Below, piece by piece: positions 37,857-39,030 of a stretch of 39,030 nt of DNA. The stretch is from contig NZ_PZJU01000081.1 of assembly GCF_003206715.1 (NCBI RefSeq), positions 9,490-48,519 of the forward strand, read 5' to 3'. The notes beneath the pieces were generated by a model that was not told where the DNA came from, did not search any database, and worked only from the letters and a program-made list of their open reading frames with translations. Source of the DNA: Salinicola peritrichatus (GTDB taxonomy: Bacteria; Pseudomonadota; Gammaproteobacteria; Pseudomonadales; Halomonadaceae). The position numbers and the translations under genes are program-made. How positions within the stretch are numbered: position 1 is the first letter of the stretch; the number at the start of each line of letters is the position of its first letter.

Positions 37857-37867
37857 GCGTTCCCGCT

Positions 37868-37954
37868 GCCGGCGTGGCGGAATTGGTAGACGCAGCGGAT
37901 TCAAAATCCGCCGCTGGAGACAGTGTGTCGGTTCGAGTCCGACCGCCGGCACCA
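37868..37954 (+). tRNA. tRNA-Leu (anticodon CAA)
   Basis: 87-nt class II tRNA reading UUG. Seen: acceptor arms GCCGGCG and CGCCGGC pair perfectly, with CCA encoded (ACCA at 37951-37954). It has D-arm GGAATTGGTAGAC, anticodon stem GCGGA/TCCGC with loop TTCAAAA, a long variable arm and T-arm GGTTCGAGTCC. A short open frame overlying it is an artefact. Its 3' side borders DNA with mobile-element remnants, so it may be or have been an integration site. Confidence 0.96.
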
Positions 37955-37983
37955 TCCGCATCTATTGAATACTCTTCCTATTG

Positions 37984-38004
37984 GCTCTCCCCCCCTTGGA
38001 GAGC
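37984..38004 (+). terminator. weak hairpin after tRNA-Leu
   Basis: GCTCTCC/GGAGAGC stem (7 bp, loop 7) starts 30 nt past the tRNA. No T-run follows directly; TTTTTT occurs only at 38079. Possible tRNA terminator, low confidence. Confidence 0.3.
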
Positions 38005-38010
38005 AATTGG

Positions 38011-38258
38011 CTCCACGGCAGGCACGTCTGGTCAGCGGGTAAAGAATGCCGCGAGCTTCGAGTCCGGTCGCCGTTGCCTTTTTTGACGATCATTAAATCC
38101 TCTTCCGTGAAATTTACGCACAAGGCTTCCATGTATTGCTGATTCCCTGCGGTGCGCCTGAAGTTTTATGGGTCCTCATCGAACGGCTTGGCCGCCTGGG
38201 TCATGTCGAAGTCGCCATTTTCACGGAAGGCGAGCATCGCAACCCGGGTGGTTGTGAG
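38011..38258 (-). pseudogene. broken KilA-N domain gene (phage/plasmid type)
   Basis: The minus strand encodes a recognisable but broken KilA-N domain. In one frame: FRENGDFDMTQAAKPF, a stop (TAA at 38166-38168), then NFRRTAGNQQYMEAL and IVKKGNGD; after a shift near 38055-38075, SKLAAFFTR, a stop where Trp is expected (38032-38034), then PDVPAV. The order matches the KilA-N pattern: RE-G-F-N-T-AAK, then T-Y-EAL, then KGGNG, then KLA-FFARW. KilA-N proteins are DNA-binding proteins of phages and plasmids. Two nonsense codons and a frameshift mark it as dead. It fills the otherwise empty space between the tRNA and the next gene. Confidence 0.72.
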
Positions 38259-38298
38259 CTATACAGAGAAGCAGATTGCATGGCAAGCAGGAGGCTAT

Positions 38299-38538
38299 AT
38301 GACCCGTACAGCACGTGTCGAACCCATCAAGGAAGAAACTCAAGAGAGTATTATTGTGTCTGGCTGGCGCGTGGTAGACGTCACGGATCCTGATGGGAAA
38401 CGCGAGATCTCTCGGCACGACACCGAGCCGCAGGCAATTGAGGCCGCACGCAATTACGAACGCGATACCTCTGACGAGCCTGGGTCGCAGCCGGACGATA
38501 CCCAGGACTATAACGGTTCCGAAATCCCCCGTAGCTAG
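38299..38538 (+). CDS. small acidic protein of unknown function
   Basis: 79 aa, not recognised with certainty. The central part (SGWRVVDVTDPDGKREISRH, followed by TEPQAIEAARNYERD) recalls DUF2188-type small proteins, in which a strand-rich start is followed by an AIEAAR helix. The C-terminus is polar and probably disordered. ATG at 38299 has CAGGAGG 4 nt upstream, an excellent ribosome site; an in-frame extension upstream overlaps the KilA-N remnant and is rejected. It lies in the AT-richer fringe after the tRNA. No operon partners. Confidence 0.65.
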   Translation: MTRTARVEPIKEETQESIIVSGWRVVDVTDPDGKREISRHDTEPQAIEAARNYERDTSDEPGSQPDDTQDYNGSEIPRS

Positions 38539-38590
38539 GCATGATAGCTAACGTCCAGGTATCCCGAGCTGGCGAGAGGTTGGAATTGGC

Positions 38591-38797
38591 TTGCCGGTGC
38601 CGGATGAAGACGGGCTTCGGGCCGGGTCGGACGAAAGCGCGTCGCGGCTGACAGCCGTCATCGGCTCCGATGAACTGCATCATTTGGGATGGGGGGACGC
38701 CTTTTTTCCCGTCGGGGCGGGGTGCGTACTGATGCTCTTCGTTGCCATCTTGGTCAACAATCTGGCTCGTCATCGTCGTTATCCGCTTCACTGGTAG
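38591..38797 (+). pseudogene. C-terminal remnant of an HPP-family membrane protein
   Basis: The frame encodes only the end of an HPP-family protein: SRLTAVIGSDELHHLGWGDA, then FFPVGAGCVLMLFVAILVNN and RHRRYPLHW. This matches the last loop, final TM helix and NNL-RRYP ending of that family, whose members normally have four TM helices in about 170-200 aa and a His-Pro-Pro motif. The first three helices and the HPP motif are missing and no trace is seen upstream. The only in-frame starts are TTG 38591 or GTG 38597 without a ribosome site. Probably a deletion remnant left by rearrangement. Confidence 0.6.
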
Positions 38798-38892
38798 TGA
38801 CCTGCGTTATCGTTTACGTCTGCCAGCCATAGAACCCTGTGCATGAAGCTTGGTAATTCCTTACCCTAGTAGCAGTTGAAGCGAGGGGCAGT

Positions 38893-39021
38893 ATGAGCAA
38901 ATGGCTGCTAGCGGCACTGTGTGGCCTAGCCATGGTGGGTTGCGATGCCGACGGCGATGGGTATGAAGCGATTGACGACCCAACGCCCAATGAAGTTAAG
39001 GCTGTAGCGGAGAAGGTGTAG
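38893..39021 (+). CDS. very small lipoprotein
   Basis: 42-aa protein with a complete lipoprotein signal: Lys4, hydrophobic LLAALCGLAMV and lipobox MVGC (Cys17), followed by an acidic mature peptide of 26 residues (CDADGDGYEAIDD...). GAGGGG lies 5 nt before the ATG. Entericidin-like or other small lipoproteins have this size, but there is no specific match I can name. It ends 9 bp before the window edge. Expression is plausible, function unknown. Confidence 0.55.
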   Translation: MSKWLLAALCGLAMVGCDADGDGYEAIDDPTPNEVKAVAEKV

Positions 39022-39030
39022 TGGTCTAAT

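Noticed and set aside
38057-38078. TTCGAGTCCGGTCGCCGTTGCC-like similarity (18 of 22) to the tRNA-Leu 3' end, as a possible att repeat
   Set aside because: The same bases, read on the other strand, encode the GNG segment of the KilA-N remnant, so the match is probably chance. No integrase or exact repeat is visible.
37874-38086. 70-codon open frame starting inside tRNA-Leu
   Set aside because: The N-terminal part is simply the translated tRNA, a well-known annotation artefact.

Overview
This is a 39 kb, GC-rich chromosomal segment of a gammaproteobacterium. Gene-order blocks match Pseudomonas-type chromosomes (LysM-dprA-tsaC-hemF-aroE; iscRSA-ndk-rlmN-pilF-rodZ-ispG-hisS-yfgM-bamB-der; secF/secD/yajC/tgt/queA). 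Together with high GC and many acidic envelope proteins, this suggests a Halomonadaceae-like bacterium (Halomonas, Modicisalibacter, Salinicola or similar). The family assignment is inference; the gene order is seen directly.

Layout. 1-5.8 kb (+ strand, one lipoprotein phosphatase on -): LysM protein, dprA, tsaC, hemF, aroE. 6.1-9.4 kb: an M48 lipoprotein protease (-), a DUF815 ATPase (+) and der (-). 9.6-20 kb (all -): iscR-iscS-iscA, ndk, rlmN, pilF, rodZ, ispG, hisS, yfgM, bamB, then der, i.e. Fe-S assembly, RNA modification, cell shape, isoprenoid and outer-membrane assembly genes. 20.1-21.9 kb: divergent trmJ and suhB. 22.1-32.1 kb: an accessory catabolic island. It has seven minus-strand genes (TIM-barrel isomerase-like protein, 2OG-Fe(II) oxygenase, amino-acid binding protein, fused ABC permease-ATPase, guanidinobutyrase-like ureohydrolase, NCS1 permease, aldehyde dehydrogenase) and a divergent PAS/AAA+ sigma54 activator. 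A textbook -24/-12 promoter and a 16-bp palindrome lie between the regulator and the operon. 32.2-37.7 kb (-): secF, secD, yajC, tgt, queA. 37.9 kb: tRNA-Leu(CAA). 38-39 kb: a decayed mobile-element fringe with a broken KilA-N gene, a small unknown protein, a truncated HPP-family gene and a tiny lipoprotein.

Most notable points. (1) The sigma54-controlled operon looks like a complete uptake-and-breakdown route for a guanidino or related nitrogen compound: importers, oxygenase, C-N hydrolase, aldehyde oxidation. (2) SuhB has lost four of the five residues expected to hold catalytic metals, so it is probably a pseudo-enzyme kept for its role in rRNA transcription. (3) The isc operon keeps only iscR, iscS and iscA. 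iscU, hscBA, fdx and iscX are absent, and IscS also lacks the C-terminal tail that contacts IscU. (4) Several intergenic regions hold palindromic REP-like repeats.
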